A stretch of 64,000 bases of DNA from assembly GCF_040869045.1 (NCBI RefSeq), contig NC_090321.1, positions 91,804,603 to 91,868,602 of the forward strand, given 5' to 3'. The DNA is from Eurosta solidaginis. Its lineage: Eukaryota; Arthropoda; Insecta; Diptera; Tephritidae. The notes under the pieces are model-generated. The model was given only the letters and a program-made list of their open reading frames with translations, searched no databases and was not told where the DNA came from. Position numbers and translations under genes: made by a program. Below, piece by piece: positions 11,356 through 24,117 of the stretch. How positions within the stretch are numbered: the stretch's first letter is position 1; every line of letters starts with the position of its first letter.

Positions 11356-13768
11356 CTATTTAATATCGTTAATTAAACACAGTACATTTGGAGATGCCTT
11401 GTCGCCTTCTAAATTTATCGAATAAAAACACTTTTGAACAAACAACCAAAATTCTAAGCTATCACTGGGGTATTTTAAATTCAGCACATGAAATGTCTTA
11501 AAACACGTATCAAACGCACTTAAAAAATAAGGCATCTCATACTTGATTTCATCAAAGTAAACATAAAACTTAGCGTCACATAAATTATAGCCAGCTGCAA
11601 TAATTATTGGTTGTAAGGTCTCACCGCGATCAAAGAGAGAAGTCTTCAGCTTGTTTAAACAGTTTTCAACATCATTTGCCGTAACAACATGAAGAATAAA
11701 TGACATTTGCGAATCTTTGATAGTGGATCGGTAAATCTTTCTTGTGGTATTTGCTTTTCGTTTTATTGTTGGACGTAGCAAAACTCGTAGCAGTAGTGCA
11801 ATGAGCTGTTCTGAACCTATGTATATGTTTAAAAACAGTATAGAAATACATATAAATAAATGTACAAATAAATAAATGTTTGAGGAAATGCGCTGACAAA
11901 CCTTTATCTTGTGATTTTATTGTTTCCAATTGTTGTAAGTGCGCCGGATCCGTCAACTTTGCATTTAGCAATGGGATAATCTTGAGATTAAAGGTTTTCC
12001 ATTTATCGACGATAGATGTCGAATGTGGATGCAAATAACTAAAATCGATTTGAATCTAAAAATAGATAGTATTGATGCTGTTAATATATATTGTATTATT
12101 GTAATTCGTACAAGTATATAGTATTGACATGTTTTAGTATGTGATTTTCATTTTTTGGTTTTGGTTTGAAAAACACTAAATTTTTTTTTCAAATATTTCA
12201 AATCACAAACCCAAAATTATTTATGGCAGAAGTGGTTAAAGCATTTCAATACCAGGTGCCCTATAATTATGATAAGCACTATACTTACCAGATTATACCC
12301 CAATGAATGTGAAAAGAGCTTCCAATTTTGTAAGACGTTAATAGTGCTGCTTTGTGTACCGTTTGTGCTTAAAATTTCTTGTCTTCGTTTTTTGAAACAC
12401 GTCCGCCAATTTTCCTGCACCTCATTCCACGGCTCCGTAAAAATTTTTAACCAATCTTGAGCCTTGGCAATTTCTGATGAATAAATCAAAAAATGTATAT
12501 AATAGTACACATAAAACGTAGAAAAATTCGACTTCAATACACCTGTTTCTTCTCCACAGTTTGAAATATCAGCTTTTGGGGATTCACCACCTATATTGTT
12601 TCTCTCATAAACAAGTTCACCCGTCCTCTTTAAGCGTTTTGCAGTATTATAATATTTGTCATACAATCTTCCTGAAGGCCGCGATCCAATTAAATTAAAG
12701 TATATTGCCTATGTAGAAAATATCCAAATAAAAATAAGTAAAACATTAAAAATATAGTTTTAAATAAAAGACAAACATTGTCGTCATTGAATGTTCCTTC
12801 AATTTGAATAGATATGTGCTCAAATTCTTTTCTGCCAATTTTTATTTTATGTTTTAAGTGCCAAGTTATTATAGAATCTATTAGAATTTTACGTGCTGCG
12901 TCGTTCAGTTTTCCAGTGGCTTTGTAAGTCTGATTGACATAGTATCCATTTGGATTACTTGCCAATACTGATTGAATATTCTAAATTTTGAAAATAAATT
13001 AAAATATTTTAACCAAGAGACACAATTTTTAGAACTCAACACACTGTTTCTCATCTACGTTATTTTTTTTACATATAATTGAATATTTCTCTATTGTGGG
13101 TATTATACACTGAAGATATTTACATACTTACAGTGGAGCCGCGGTACCCATGAGGATCGTTGATAACTTTTGAAAAAGTGCTTGTTGATTGGCTGCAGTT
13201 TAAATGTGGTGAATTTTCAATGTCTTCCAGGAAAGTCGTATCAACAGATATTGTATCGCAGGCTATAAACATCACCATATCCCTTAAATAAAAAAAGTTT
13301 TACTTTGTTTACCAAATAAAATTCTAATTTTATGTTTGTACTTACATTTGCGATTTTCCATTGCTGAAGCTTGAAACGAAACTCCACTTTTTCTCCTAAT
13401 TTACGTTCCCGGAATAAGTATGTCAAGTCCTGCTCTTCCAAATATCTTAGCCGTTTAAGTGTAATAGATTCATCTACAATTAGTGAAAATATTACACATT
13501 TAATAAGTTTTAATTATTTCTTTTACAAACTACAATCGATGCATGTAATTATTTCCACACTTTTTATGTGAGCAATAAAAGCAACAACACAACCAAAGCA
13601 AAATAACGGAATGCTTGCATGACGCAGTTTCAACAGCATATTTGTTAATTTACAAAACTAATTATTAATAAACTTACCTTGTAAATTTTGTAAAATGTCG
13701 CTGAATCCCCAAGTTTCTAATAAAGATTCCAGTCCGTCCTTTTCAGAAGATTCTAAAATATTTTCCAT
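11356..13768 (-). pseudogene. CACTA accessory gene (ORF1), eight exons, SAM-like N-terminus
   Basis: I read exons at 13678-13768, 13346-13473, 13132-13282, 12777-12980, 12543-12708, 12289-12473, 11902-12055 and 11356-11816. All have GT-AG borders, and seven of the eight keep phase, giving about 512 codons. The chosen ATG (13766-13768) opens MENILESSEKDGL, and exons 1-2 form a SAM-like domain ending LGEKVEFRFKLQQWK. Later blocks are SNPNGYYVNQTYKATGKLND, IGSRPSGRLYDKYYNT, the WLKIFTEPWNEVQENW block, and C-terminal RPTIKRK...FILHVV...IIIAAGY...YVYFDEIKYE. Exon 3 has one base too many (GGG run at its acceptor, about 13281-13283), a probable frameshift. Similar proteins accompany animal CACTA-like transposases; the exact role is unknown. 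Confidence 0.75.
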
Positions 13769-13899
13769 TTTTGTAATTTTGCACACAATACTCACGCACG
13801 ACCGGCTTCCTCAAAGTTTTCAACGAACTGATTGCAATGAGCGTCGACTTCTATTATTGCTGTCGTTTACTTTTTAACTGCAATGGTTACTTTAACACA

Positions 13900-14443
13900 A
13901 GGAATAGTAGTTACACAATTTTCCATTGTCCAAATAACCTATTAAAATAGTTAAAAAGCAACAACAATTTCAGGGAGAAATATTTTAACCGATTGGTACT
14001 GGTATAATTAACCAAAGTTTGTGGTTGGTTTAACGATTTTTTGAAATGAACAATTTCATAGTAAAATTAACCAAATAAGATCAGTTAAATCACACTAACA
14101 AAATAACATTAGAAAAAATACGATTTACGTCGGTTAGTTTTACAGACGAAATAGTAAGCGAAGAAAGCAACAATTTTTGAATTGGTTAATTCTACTATAT
14201 TTATTGGTAAGAAAAAAACAACAACATATAAAGAAAAATTTAACTTTTTCTAATAGTTAATATAACAACATAAAATTGTTTAAATTACAACAACAAATTA
14301 TACAGAGTATGCACTAACCGAAAAAAAATTGTTAATTTGACCAACGTTTGCAGTTAGCTGAGCATTTTTGCAACAACAATTTCCATTGTAGTAAAATTAA
14401 CCATGGAAATTGTTAGATTTAACCAATGTTATTTTTCTGGGTG
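13900..14443. repeat. CACTA subterminal repeat region (right)
   Basis: This is a mirror of the left arm. TTAACCAAAG, GTTGGTTTAACG, AAATTAACCAAAT and TTGGTTAATTC are repeated in both orientations up to the terminal GGGTG at 14443. The accessory gene would be transcribed away from this end, so the promoter should lie in 13769-14443. No TATA box was identified with confidence. Confidence 0.55.
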
Positions 14444-15364
14444 CATGCGGAAGGACAGACGGACGACTGTGTATAAAAACTGGGCGTCGCATCAACCGAT
14501 TTCGCCCATTTTCACAGAAAACAGTTAATGTCATAAAATCTATGCCCCTACCAAATTTCAAAAGGATTGGTTAATTTTTGTTCGACTTATGGCGTTAAAA
14601 GTATCCTAGACAAATTAAATGAAAAAGGGCGGAGCCACGCCTATTTTGAAATTTTCTTTTATTTTTGTATTTTGTTGCACCATATTATTGCTGGAGTTGA
14701 ATGTTGGCATAATTTACTTATATACTGTAAAGATATTAAATTTTTTGTTAAAATTTTACTTTAAACAAATTTTTTATTAAAAGTGGGCGTGGTCCTTCTC
14801 CGATTTTGCTAATTTTTATTAGGCGGACATATAGTAATAGGAGTAACGTTCCTGCCAAATTTTATCATGATATCTTCAACAACTGCCAAATTACAGCTTG
14901 CAAAATTTTAAATTACCTTCCTTTAAAAGTGGGCGGTGCCACGCCCATTGTCCAAAATTTTACTAATTTTCTATTCCGCGTCATAGGTTCAACTCATCTA
15001 CCAAGTTTCGTCGCTTTAGCTGTCTTTTGTAATGAATTATCGCACTTTTTCGGTTTTTCGAAATTTTCGATATCGAAAAAGTGGGCGTGGTTATAGTCCG
15101 ATATCGTTCATTTTAAATAGCGATCTGAGATGAGTGCTCAGGAACCTACATACCAAATTTCATCAAGATACCTCAAAATTTACTCAAGTTATCGTGTTAA
15201 CGGTCGGACGGACGGACGGACATGGCTCAATCAAATTTTTTTTTTCGATCCTGACTATTTTGATATATGGAAGTCTATATCTATCTCGATTCCTTTATAT
15301 ATGTACAACCAACCATTATCCAATCAAACTTAATATACTCTGTGAGCTCTGCTCAACTGAGTAT

Positions 15365-18300
15365 AATAAATTAACATGAAACCATTAAAATATTCTGCGC
15401 ATGAGCGTTTGTTTGCAAAATATCTTTTCGCAAATGCGCAAATAAACAATAGCATCACCCGATGTTGCTACTCTGCTTGTTCAGCGACGACGAAATATGA
15501 ATAAAAACGAAAGAGAATAATAATACGTGTGAAGTGGCGCCAATAATTATTCAACTAAATGGGGACCGCTGCGTTACAGTACAAAGACCATTAATCTTAC
15601 TTTCTATTACTCCATACATCATATGTGTAATTGTGTTGGTATATATCTGTGGTCGCAAAAATTTAATTGTAAGTATATTAGTGAGAGCGAGAGCATGAGC
15701 ATCCCAGCAGAAGATTTAGTTTTAAATTTCAACATGCAGTTATACAAAATATTTTGGAAAATTTTATTTTTGATTCAAAAAAAGGTTGAAATATTGACAA
15801 GTCCCCCGATTCATTAAGTTTTATTTGCTTCGAAAGGTAATCGATATTTTTACATGCAAATGCACATGAAATTTGGTTTGTCAAAACGGCTGAACACGGC
15901 AAATGTCGCAAAAATAGTGGAGATCACTCGCTTTAAATGGATATAAAAATTTGTTTAGAAAATATATGGCTGACTTAAAAAAAAAAGCATAAAGATACAT
16001 TAAAGTAATTTTTTTAATTTTCGCTAAGTTACTTTAAATATTCTATAGTAATTTTTTGTAGTGCAGAAGTTAAATTTTTTTTTGCTCAGGAAAAAGACAG
16101 TTCAGAATGAAATTGTTACAACTTTTATTAAAATGATTTAAAAGAAATTATATTGTATGGTATAGTGATTAAGTATAACATACCAAAAAAAAAAAAAAAA
16201 ACCCAAGCCTAAACATGTTTGGAAGATGAGCTACATATGGGAAGGATGTCTAACCAGTTGCGTTTCCGCATTGTAAAATTTCTCACAGGGAGTCTTAACA
16301 TTTGTGCGACAGCAGTATGCAGTGTTTCACACTCCGCAACACTTCGTCGAAGTAGCAGGATCGTTCTTTTTTAAATGTCGGTATAATACTTACATTATCT
16401 TTAAATATAGTACAGTACAAAGTGTTTTGTAAAGATATAAGGTTTCGTGTAGCTTAAAAATTATGGTTTTAGTTCAATTAAAATAAATTTATTGTCTAAT
16501 TAAATGGACTTTCATTAAATAAAAAAAAAAAAATAATAATAATAATAAAGATTAATAATGTGCAACATTGATATTGAATACGTGATATTGCGGAGCTTCA
16601 AAGCGGGCAATTATTTGAAATAATTATGTGAAATAACATTATTACAACGAAAAAAAAATAAAAATTTAAAACAATTGTGTGAATTTAAACATACATAAAG
16701 CTATCATTTTATATACATTTATACAGTTTTTGATAAAATAATACATAATATCACAGAAGTCTAACGGGAAATATATGTAACTGGATAGAAATTCACCTAA
16801 TACATACTTAAATGTACGGTTATGTACATATATTCATATTTTACATAAAATTGCTACACCATATAAACCTAATACGACGAAAACGTTCTTACTAAGATTA
16901 ATTAACTTAAAATTATGTAAATATTGGCAAAAAAGATTGGAATAGACACACACATGGAAAAAATATTAAATGGGAAAACAAGACACCACAAGGCAATATC
17001 GGGAGGACTTTAAGGCTTCAATTATTAAAAATCTACATAAATAAACATCTTACCACAAATTGCACTAGCTGGATGATTTAGCACAACAATTTATCACATT
17101 AATATTTCTATAACAATTGGAGAATGTCTACTGCTAATGGCTTGGGCATGTTGGGGGTATCACTTGGCATGTTTGTTATTGTAGGAAATTAACATTAGAA
17201 TATTACATAAATAAAACAATTCATCATATTTGGAACTAATTGGATTAATTAACACATATGGTGGCATGACGTACCGGAGCTACAAAACTAGACTAAAATT
17301 GAATCTATTTCAACATAATTTTTGGATACATGAGTACATGAGTAACCACAAATAAGAGATGCTATACACATTGAAATCATGGAGACATACACATGGATTA
17401 TTCACATGGTGAAATCTTAAGTGACGTTAATCTTTGTAATACATTGTTTACAATCTATATATGTATGTGGGGTTCAAAAAGGATTAACACGCTCTTTTCT
17501 TTAAAATTACGTCAAATTGTTTGTATTTCGTTTATTTCGGTTTTACGATTAACATTTCAAGTTAGTATTGTTTTGCGTTGTACGCTACTATTTTAGGTTA
17601 CATAGACACTTTTAGTTCACATTTACACATGTTTTAGTTCAAATTTATTTATTTAGTTAAACATTTTTACTTTGCACTTATGCTTCGGCATACACAAAAG
17701 ATAAGTTATTTTTACTTGCCGTGGCGCGTCCGATTCACTACTCAACTTCATATGAACTGTCCTCAAGCGCAAACTATGACTTTGAAATTTGTCTATTCGC
17801 TATTTTAAAAGTTCCGTTATCCCTTTGTTGCTTGTTTGCATTTTATCTTATTTATTCATGTTTCTGCGTTAGTCCGTTGTCCGCCTGCAGTCGCTTTATG
17901 ACATACAGTGTTGTAAAATGTCTTAATTACTTTAAGGCTCCCACATGTATATAAAAAAAATCACTACATATTGCAATAGCTGGATGGGAGAGAAACTAGT
18001 AAGCTGTAACTTAAAGCTACTATATAAATGTCATAAAAATTCATGAACAAGCAAACACAGGAATACTGACACAAAAATATAATTCACGAGGAATTACAAA
18101 TCTTGGAAAAGCACATGGCAACAAGCCATATATTAAAACTTAACATTTACAAGAAAGCATCTTTGTGCTACGGGTTTTTACTTTGTGACATGTGTTAGTT
18201 AGCACGTCTAAATATTGCAAGTATATTACCCTCATACGTTTGTTAACCTGGCGATTCAAGAGGCAAATTAAGGATCCTCTTGCCATCTTTGGGAATTGAA

Positions 18301-19311
18301 AGATTCAATTCCTAAAAAAAAAAAACAAGTACGCAGTGTTTATTCGTTGCTGTCTCGCTCACAAATGACGATGGAGAGTAAGAATATACGTGAAGCAAAT
18401 CTAGCTCAATTAAGCTATGGCGCACCGACCACTGGTATATATCAATTCCACACCCAACGCCTATGCTTAAATATTGTTTAGTACTCCATACCGTACATAA
18501 ATATATCGATCCTCCTCATTGCGCTTGCATCTTTCTACACATTTTCTCCACATAGCATATCACTTACACTTACGCTTACACCTTCCGCTTACATTGAGGG
18601 TTCCTCTATACCGTGAGCAAAAATGTTTAGACATCAAAAATCGATTCTCAAAAAAACCGAATCGAATCCAAGTGTGTACGAAATAAATTGAGATTACCTC
18701 ATTGGGGTCATTACCTCTTTTCTAATTACTTCTTATTTTGCACTATTACCACTTTCCACAGACTTTTGGTAGCACCATGTACCATTTGGTGTCATTCATC
18801 ACCAGCACCTCTATTTTTGTTGCATCAATGACGTTCCTCGACCTCGCATTGCATCGTTATTTTTCCATTATGCGAGTCGTAGATAATTAGTTTTTGGAAT
18901 CCTAATGTCATTTTCGGTTTGTTTGGCATGTTATCGTATGGGTAACATAAATTGGAAAGTCGTTTCCAGCGTTTCACATTAGCAACTTTTATCCATTTTA
19001 CATACTAACAGGCCTACACTGTTTTATAACCAAATGGCAGAGAATGTTAGCTTTGTATGCAGATATCAGTGATATGTATTGGCATGTTTACAATAGCTTT
19101 GCATCAACGTCGCATGACAACAACAACAAAATGAAACATTTGGCACGAAAATTTACCAAATACAAGTAAGGAATTCTAATTTCGGGCGGGAGGAATGTTA
19201 CTTATAAACATGCGAATATCGCCTGCTGTAAGCAGTTATAAAACAGTTACTTTCATAGAAACAATGTTCTTACCAAATCTCTTTTAAATTTGCCGCTTAT
19301 TATTATACCTT
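15365..19311. other. Long AT-rich interval, no gene or known element seen
   Basis: Nearly 4 kb lie between family A and the family-B array. ORFs are short (about 60-80 codons) and carry no motif I recognise. There are A-runs at 16184-16201 and 16521-16533 and an AATAATAATAATAATAA tract at 16531-16548, but no paired termini or target duplications. It could be unique intergenic or intronic host DNA, or a decayed element. Confidence 0.4.
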
Positions 19312-20776
19312 TCATGAAAATGAAATGGTATATTAATTTTGCCACGAAACCCAAAATTGTAAGTCCTTAAAGGAAAATAGATAGACCCACCATTAAGTAT
19401 ACCGAAATAATCAGGACGAAGAGCTGAGTTGATTTAGCCATATCCGTCTGTCCGTCTGTCTGTTTGTATGCAAACTAGTCCCTCAATTTTTGAGATATCT
19501 TGATAAAATTTGGTGAGCGGGTGTATTTGGGTGTCCGATTAGACATTTGTTGGAACCGTCAATTTAACAGATTGAAGCTCAAACTTCACCATATACTTTC
19601 GTATATTGCACATATTGTTGCCTGAAAAAATTGATGAGATCGGTCGTATATATAGTATATATCCCCCACAACCGATTGTTCAGATAACAAACTTTTCGTA
19701 ATTACTGCCCCAGTTTAAGAGCTAGAGGCTTCAAATTTCAACGAATGCTTACGTGTATAGCATATATTGTTGTCTGAAAAAGTCATAGAGATCGGTTGTA
19801 TATATAGTATATATCTCATACAACCGATTGTTCAGATAAGAAACTTTTCGCAGTTTCTACCCCGTTTTAACAGCTAGAAGCTTCAAATTTCACCAGTGCT
19901 TACGTATATAGCATATATTGTTGTCTGAAAAAATCATAGAGATCGGTGGTATATATATTATATACTTCATATAAACTGTCATTTTTCCCCCTTTTTTGCG
20001 GCTAGAAGCTTCAAAATTCATCAAATTTCATCAAATAGTTACGTTTACGTCATATATTATTGCAATACGTGATTCGTAGTCATAGTTTTTACACGCAGAC
20101 CACAAAAAACCTGAAACTTTGCATCCTCACACAAAGTACCTATCTATTTTTATACCTTTCATGAAGATGAAATGGTATATTAATTTCATCACGAAACCCA
20201 AAATTGTAAGTACTTAAAGGAAAATAGATAGATCCACCATTAAGTATACCGAAATAATCAGGATGAAGAGCTGAGTTGATTTAGCCATGTCCGTCTGTCC
20301 GTGTGTCCGTCTGTCCGTCTGTCTGTTTGTATGCAAACTAGTCCCTCAATTTTTGAGATATCTTGATAAAATTTGGTTAGCGGGTGTGTTTGGGTGTCCG
20401 ATTAGACATTTGTCGGAACCGGCCGGATCGGACCACTATAGCATATATCCTCCGTACAACCGATTTTTTAGAAAAAGAGGATTTTTTTCATATCTCTCTC
20501 ATTTTAACAGATTGAAGCTTCAAACTTCACCATATACTTTCGTATATTGCACGTATTGTTGCCTGAAAAAATTGATGAGATCGGTCGTATATATAGTATA
20601 TATCCCCCACAACCGATTGTTCAGATAAGAAACTTTTCGAAATTACTGCCCCATTTTAAGAGCTAGAGGCTTCAAATTTCATCGAATGCTTACGTATATA
20701 GCATATATTGTTGTCTGAAAAAATCATAAAGTTCGGTGGTATATATAGTATATATATGGTGGTATATATAGTATAT
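19312..20776 (+). repeat. Family-B tandem array, units 1 and 2 (5' parts)
   Basis: Unit 1 starts at 19312 and unit 2 at 20151, both with TATACCTTTCATGAA(A/G)ATGAAA. Each unit then shows CACGAAACCCAAAATTG, ATAATCAGGA, GTTGATTTAGCCAT, a GTCCGTCTGTCC run and TTTTTGAGATATCTTGATAA. The sub-repeats that follow, about 130 bp each, contain ACAACCGATTGTTCAGATAA and TAGCATATATTGTTGTCTG. Unit 2 is interrupted at 20777 by Gypsy-1. Units lie head to tail. Confidence 0.85.
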
Positions 20777-21905
20777 TGTAACGAATTTACTGCAAATTCT
20801 CTTATTTGCCCTTTTGCTAAGTTCGTGTCGCTAAACTGTTGAATAAATTACTCCAATATTGAATAATGGAAAAATGGCCTTTATTAAAGGACTTCACAAT
20901 AACACTTATACTTTGCAACTAGCTGGCTAATAACCAAACTGATTGATAGCTCAAATGAAACTGATTCTAGCCTCCACTGTTGTCACCCTTTTATACTGTC
21001 CGACCTCCTCATTGCATACTTCTAGGCTTTTCCATTCCAGAACTTACTAGTTGGTTTCTCAGCTACGACTACCAGGGATGCACCTTAACGTTAAGCTAAT
21101 CGTTTATCAAAAAATTTCCACCGTTTCCGTTGAAACACTTCGAAATATTATCGATAAAGAAATTATCAAGATAAATTGTATCTCGTTTTTAACCGAAACG
21201 AAAAGCTTTCGTTAACGTTAAAAACGTTAACAAAAACGTGATACTTTATGTTTGAATTTTGCTGGCAATACTATAGCCATGGTGAAGCCGTAAGGTGGCA
21301 ACAACGAGCGCACATACACACACAAACTCTATGTAATTTGTTTGTGTAATTCGTTGGTGGTAATGTCAAAAATACTCTGAGAAAGGTTTGTACTGTCAAA
21401 ATTCATGAGAAAAGTTGCAATCAGCTTGGCTAATGCTTTCACCTTTAATGTCTCCGCCATCAATCAGCTTTGCCAGCATAGTTTGAAATTAATAATCAAC
21501 ATAAACGATTTGATTTCGTTTGCATATGGCAGAAAACGAAACGAAATCATTTCGTTAATTTGACGATCTTAACGTTAATAAACGAAACGAAATGACTTCG
21601 TTTCGTTTATTAACGTTGATTATCGTAACGAAATGATATCGTTTCGTTGGTTAAGCATGCCTGACGACTACAGATGTATAATTTGTATAGCTTCTCTCAC
21701 ACCGCATGCGCTTGTATGTGTGAGCGACACTTCCACAATTATAATTGCCTACATTTAGGAGCATCTCAATAAGATGTCTGCATGTGTTTGGGCATCTCAT
21801 CTCCGCTGCGTTTACGTAAATATGTGTAGACATAATGATTGAATTATTGATGTGCGTACAGTCACTGCTTAGCTTCGGCCCTTAGTGTTGCAAATATTCG
21901 TAACA
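20777..21905 (-). repeat. Gypsy-1 3' LTR (contains a MITE)
   Basis: Read on the minus strand it runs from TGTTACGAATATT (21905) to AAATTCGTTACA (20777). A TATA box (TATAAAAG) lies at 20989-20996 and an AATAAAGG signal near 20885. It is 1129 bp because of the 591-bp insertion at 21073-21663. A purine-rich tract (AGGTGGAGAGCAG) adjoins it at 21906-21918, the expected plus-strand primer. Confidence 0.88.
21073..21663. mobile_element. hAT-type MITE, 591 bp
   Basis: It is flanked by an exact 8-bp duplication ACGACTAC (21065-21072 and 21664-21671). Its ends are CAGGGATGCACC and, inverted, CAGGCATGCTTAACC. The 8-bp duplication and CAGNGATGC-like ends fit hAT. The interior holds many AACGAAACGAAATGA motifs in both orientations and no ORF. 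The matching 5' LTR at 26839-28455 lacks it, so it arrived after Gypsy-1. Confidence 0.85.
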
Positions 21906-21916
21906 CTGCTCTCCAC

Positions 21917-23319
21917 CTAAGTCTGATCGTCCCGATCAGACAACTCTCTCGATCTAACCGCTGCTGGCCTCTCCAAATGAACCACTTTCATTTTGGTTCA
22001 TGGTTTGCCAATGGTTTGTATGCGGTACACTACATCGTTGATCCGTTTTACAACTTTGTATGGGCCTTCCCAGTTACACTGCAATTTCGGGGACAAACCT
22101 TTTTTTCGCTGTGGGTTGTATAGCAGCACCAAATCTCCTTCCTGAAACCCTTCCGAATTAATTGCTTTATCGTACCTCGCTTTCATCTTTTCACTCATAA
22201 TCTTTGCTCGTTGCCTTACCAGACCGTGTATATCTCTCAGCTCTTCTTCCAAGACACCAGTGGATTTCTTGACATTCCTCTCGGCATCGGCATCTATCCC
22301 ATACTTCAAATCAGCTGGCAGTCGAAGGTCATTGCCAAAAATTACCTTTGCAGGAGTTTGGCCCGTTGTGTCATGTATTGCCGATCGGTAGGCCATCAAG
22401 AATAATGATATGTGTGTATCCCAGTCCTTATGGTACTTGTCTACTACTTTCCTTAAATGCTCCTCCAATGTTCTATTGAAACGTTCCACCATACCATCGG
22501 ACTGAGGATGCAATGCAGTTGTCCGTGTTTTTCGAATGCCCAACTTCTTGCACATTTCTTGGAATACAGCTGATTCAAAATTCCTGTCTTGGTCATAATG
22601 TAACTCCATTGGTACACCATACCTTGCAACCCATTCGTTTTTAACCACTTCTGCTGCTGTTTCTGCTTCTTGGTTTGGGATTGGGTATACCTCTGGCCAT
22701 TTACTGAAATAATCCATAACCACCAGTACGTATTTGTTTCCGCGGTTGCTAGTAGGAAAGGGACCTGTGACATCCATGGCGTTCCTTTCAAATAGTCCAC
22801 CTGAAATATACTGCTTCATTTGGCCATGACTTCGGGTTTTGGGCCCTTTCGCTCTGTTGCATACCTCGCAGTTGGCAATCCACTCGTTGACCGACTGACG
22901 GCAATCAACCAAATAGAATATCTGCTTAATTCTCTCGAGTGTCTCCGTGATTCCAAGATGACCTCCACTTGGACCATTATGCAGCTCGCTGAGCACGTCA
23001 GGAATCCTCTTTCTGGGAACAACTATCAGTTTCTTCTTTCATTGGCCATCCTCAGTCTCCCATACAAGCAACGGGATATCAATTCTAAACTGTTCCACTG
23101 TGCCCAATATGACTTCGCAATGGGACTCTCTGCTGACATCTCTCTACTTGGTTTTTCGTTTCGTTCGAGCCCTTGCATAATATGTGAAAGATCTGTATCT
23201 TCTATCTGACACTTTCTTAGTTGTTCCTTCTCCCATTCATCCGCGCACGTTATAGTCATTAGCCGGACATCTATAATGTCTTCTTTAGCCTCGGCCTTTG
23301 AACAGTGCTTGCATTCCAA
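21917..23319 (-). pseudogene. pol: Gypsy-1 integrase region, frameshifted
   Basis: The HHCC finger is visible (H in SELHNGPSGGHLG, C in CEVCNRAKGP). The catalytic core blocks are AMDVTGPF, a DQDRNFES block and VERFNRTLEE, and the C-terminal GPY/F-type block is NWEGPYKVV. Integrase inserts the cDNA into host DNA. The 332-codon ORF at 21998-22996 holds most of it. The upstream spacer with its CKHC motif (23026-23319) is in another frame. A stop after IGKP near 21998 splits off the last residues, which end at 21917. Confidence 0.85.
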
Positions 23320-23490
23320 ACTACATGGTTTTCATGACATTGCATCGGCATTTCCATGGGTACTACCTCTTCGATGCTCAATGGAAAAGTCATAGCTTTG
23401 TAGTCGCTCGATCTACCGTGCCAATTGTCCTTCCGGATTACGGAACTGCAGAAGAGATCACGCCCTGACATGGAATAGTTGGCCGTAGCT

Positions 23491-24111
23491 TTATTTGTGA
23501 AAATGTTTAATGCACTCTACCAATGCCAACAGCTCTCTCCGCGTAACACAGTAGTTCCCCTCTGGTTTTCCAATCGAACGGCTGTAATATGCAACTACCT
23601 TCTCCAGTCCATCGACCAGTTGTGACAAAACGCCTCCTATAGCATATCCACTCGCATCTGTATCTAGAATAAATGTTGCTCCTAGAATCGGATATGCTAA
23701 CATTGGGGCAGTGTACAACCGCTCCTTCAATGTTTGGAAAGCCACTTCTTGCTCCTTCTTCCATTCAAAAGCTTTGTTTTTTCTTGTAAGCTCATGGAGG
23801 CTATGGGCTACGCTGGAAAAATTTGGTACAAATCGGCGGTAATATGTGCACAGCCCAAGGAAACTTCTCAATTCATGTAGGTTCTGTGGTCCTGGCCAAT
23901 CCTTTACAGCCTTTATCTTTTCGTTCGCAGTGCAGATGCCCTCTGTCGTTACCTTGTAACCCAAATAATTTACTTCCTTTTTAAACAGCGTACACTTTTT
24001 GGGACTTAAATTCAGACCAGCGCCAGCTATTCTCTGGAAAACTTCCTCCAAATTCTTAAGATGTCCATCAAAGTTCTTCCCCAATACGATGATGTCGTCC
24101 AGGTACACCAA
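23491..24111 (-). pseudogene. pol: Gypsy-1 RT 3' half and RNase H
   Basis: It begins just after the RT active site region with VYLDDIIV (the YxDD box). Next come the RT connection (LNLSPKKCTLF, LRSFLGLCTYYRRFV) and the RNase H start (FILDTDASGYAIGGVLSQ, RELLALV). It is in the same frame as the upstream gag-pol ORF but separated by an in-frame TAA at 24118-24120. Downstream, frameshifts around 23300-23490 disconnect it from the integrase. Confidence 0.88.
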
Positions 24112-24117
24112 GCATGT

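Larger units (their letters stand above)
7476..14443 (-). mobile_element. CACTA/EnSpm-like DNA transposon, complete ends
   Basis: The left end is CACTCAAAAAATTTTATTGG. The right end, reverse-complemented, is CACCCAGAAAAATAACATTG, and both continue into GGTWAAA-YTAAC. The element is flanked by a 2-bp duplication CA (7474-7475 and 14444-14445) and lies inside a family-A copy whose sister copy lacks it. Both subterminal regions are dense in short AACCAA/TTGGTTAA motifs, as in CACTA elements. Two genes are encoded on the minus strand: an eight-exon accessory gene (11356-13768) and a C2H2 transposase (8875-11291). Both are damaged. Confidence 0.88.
5455..15364 (+). repeat. Family-A repeat, copy 1 (split by CACTA element)
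   Basis: It starts AACAAGTAAGGAAGG with a small hairpin (AGTTCGGGTGTAACCGAAC). A ~130-bp minisatellite follows, then blocks containing CGATATCGAAAAAGTGGGCG. It ends in the palindromic CTCTGTGAGCTCTGCTCAAC...GTAT terminus at 15364. A second copy in the opposite orientation lies at 42521-45630. The region 7476-14443 is a later CACTA insertion: copy 2 is continuous where copy 1 is split. No protein of its own was recognised and the element class is unknown. Confidence 0.8.

Noticed and set aside
20287..20628. 113-codon ORF starting MSVCPCVRLSVCLFVCK
   Set aside because: It translates the GTCCGTCTGTCC run and following family-B sequence, and other units do not keep the frame.
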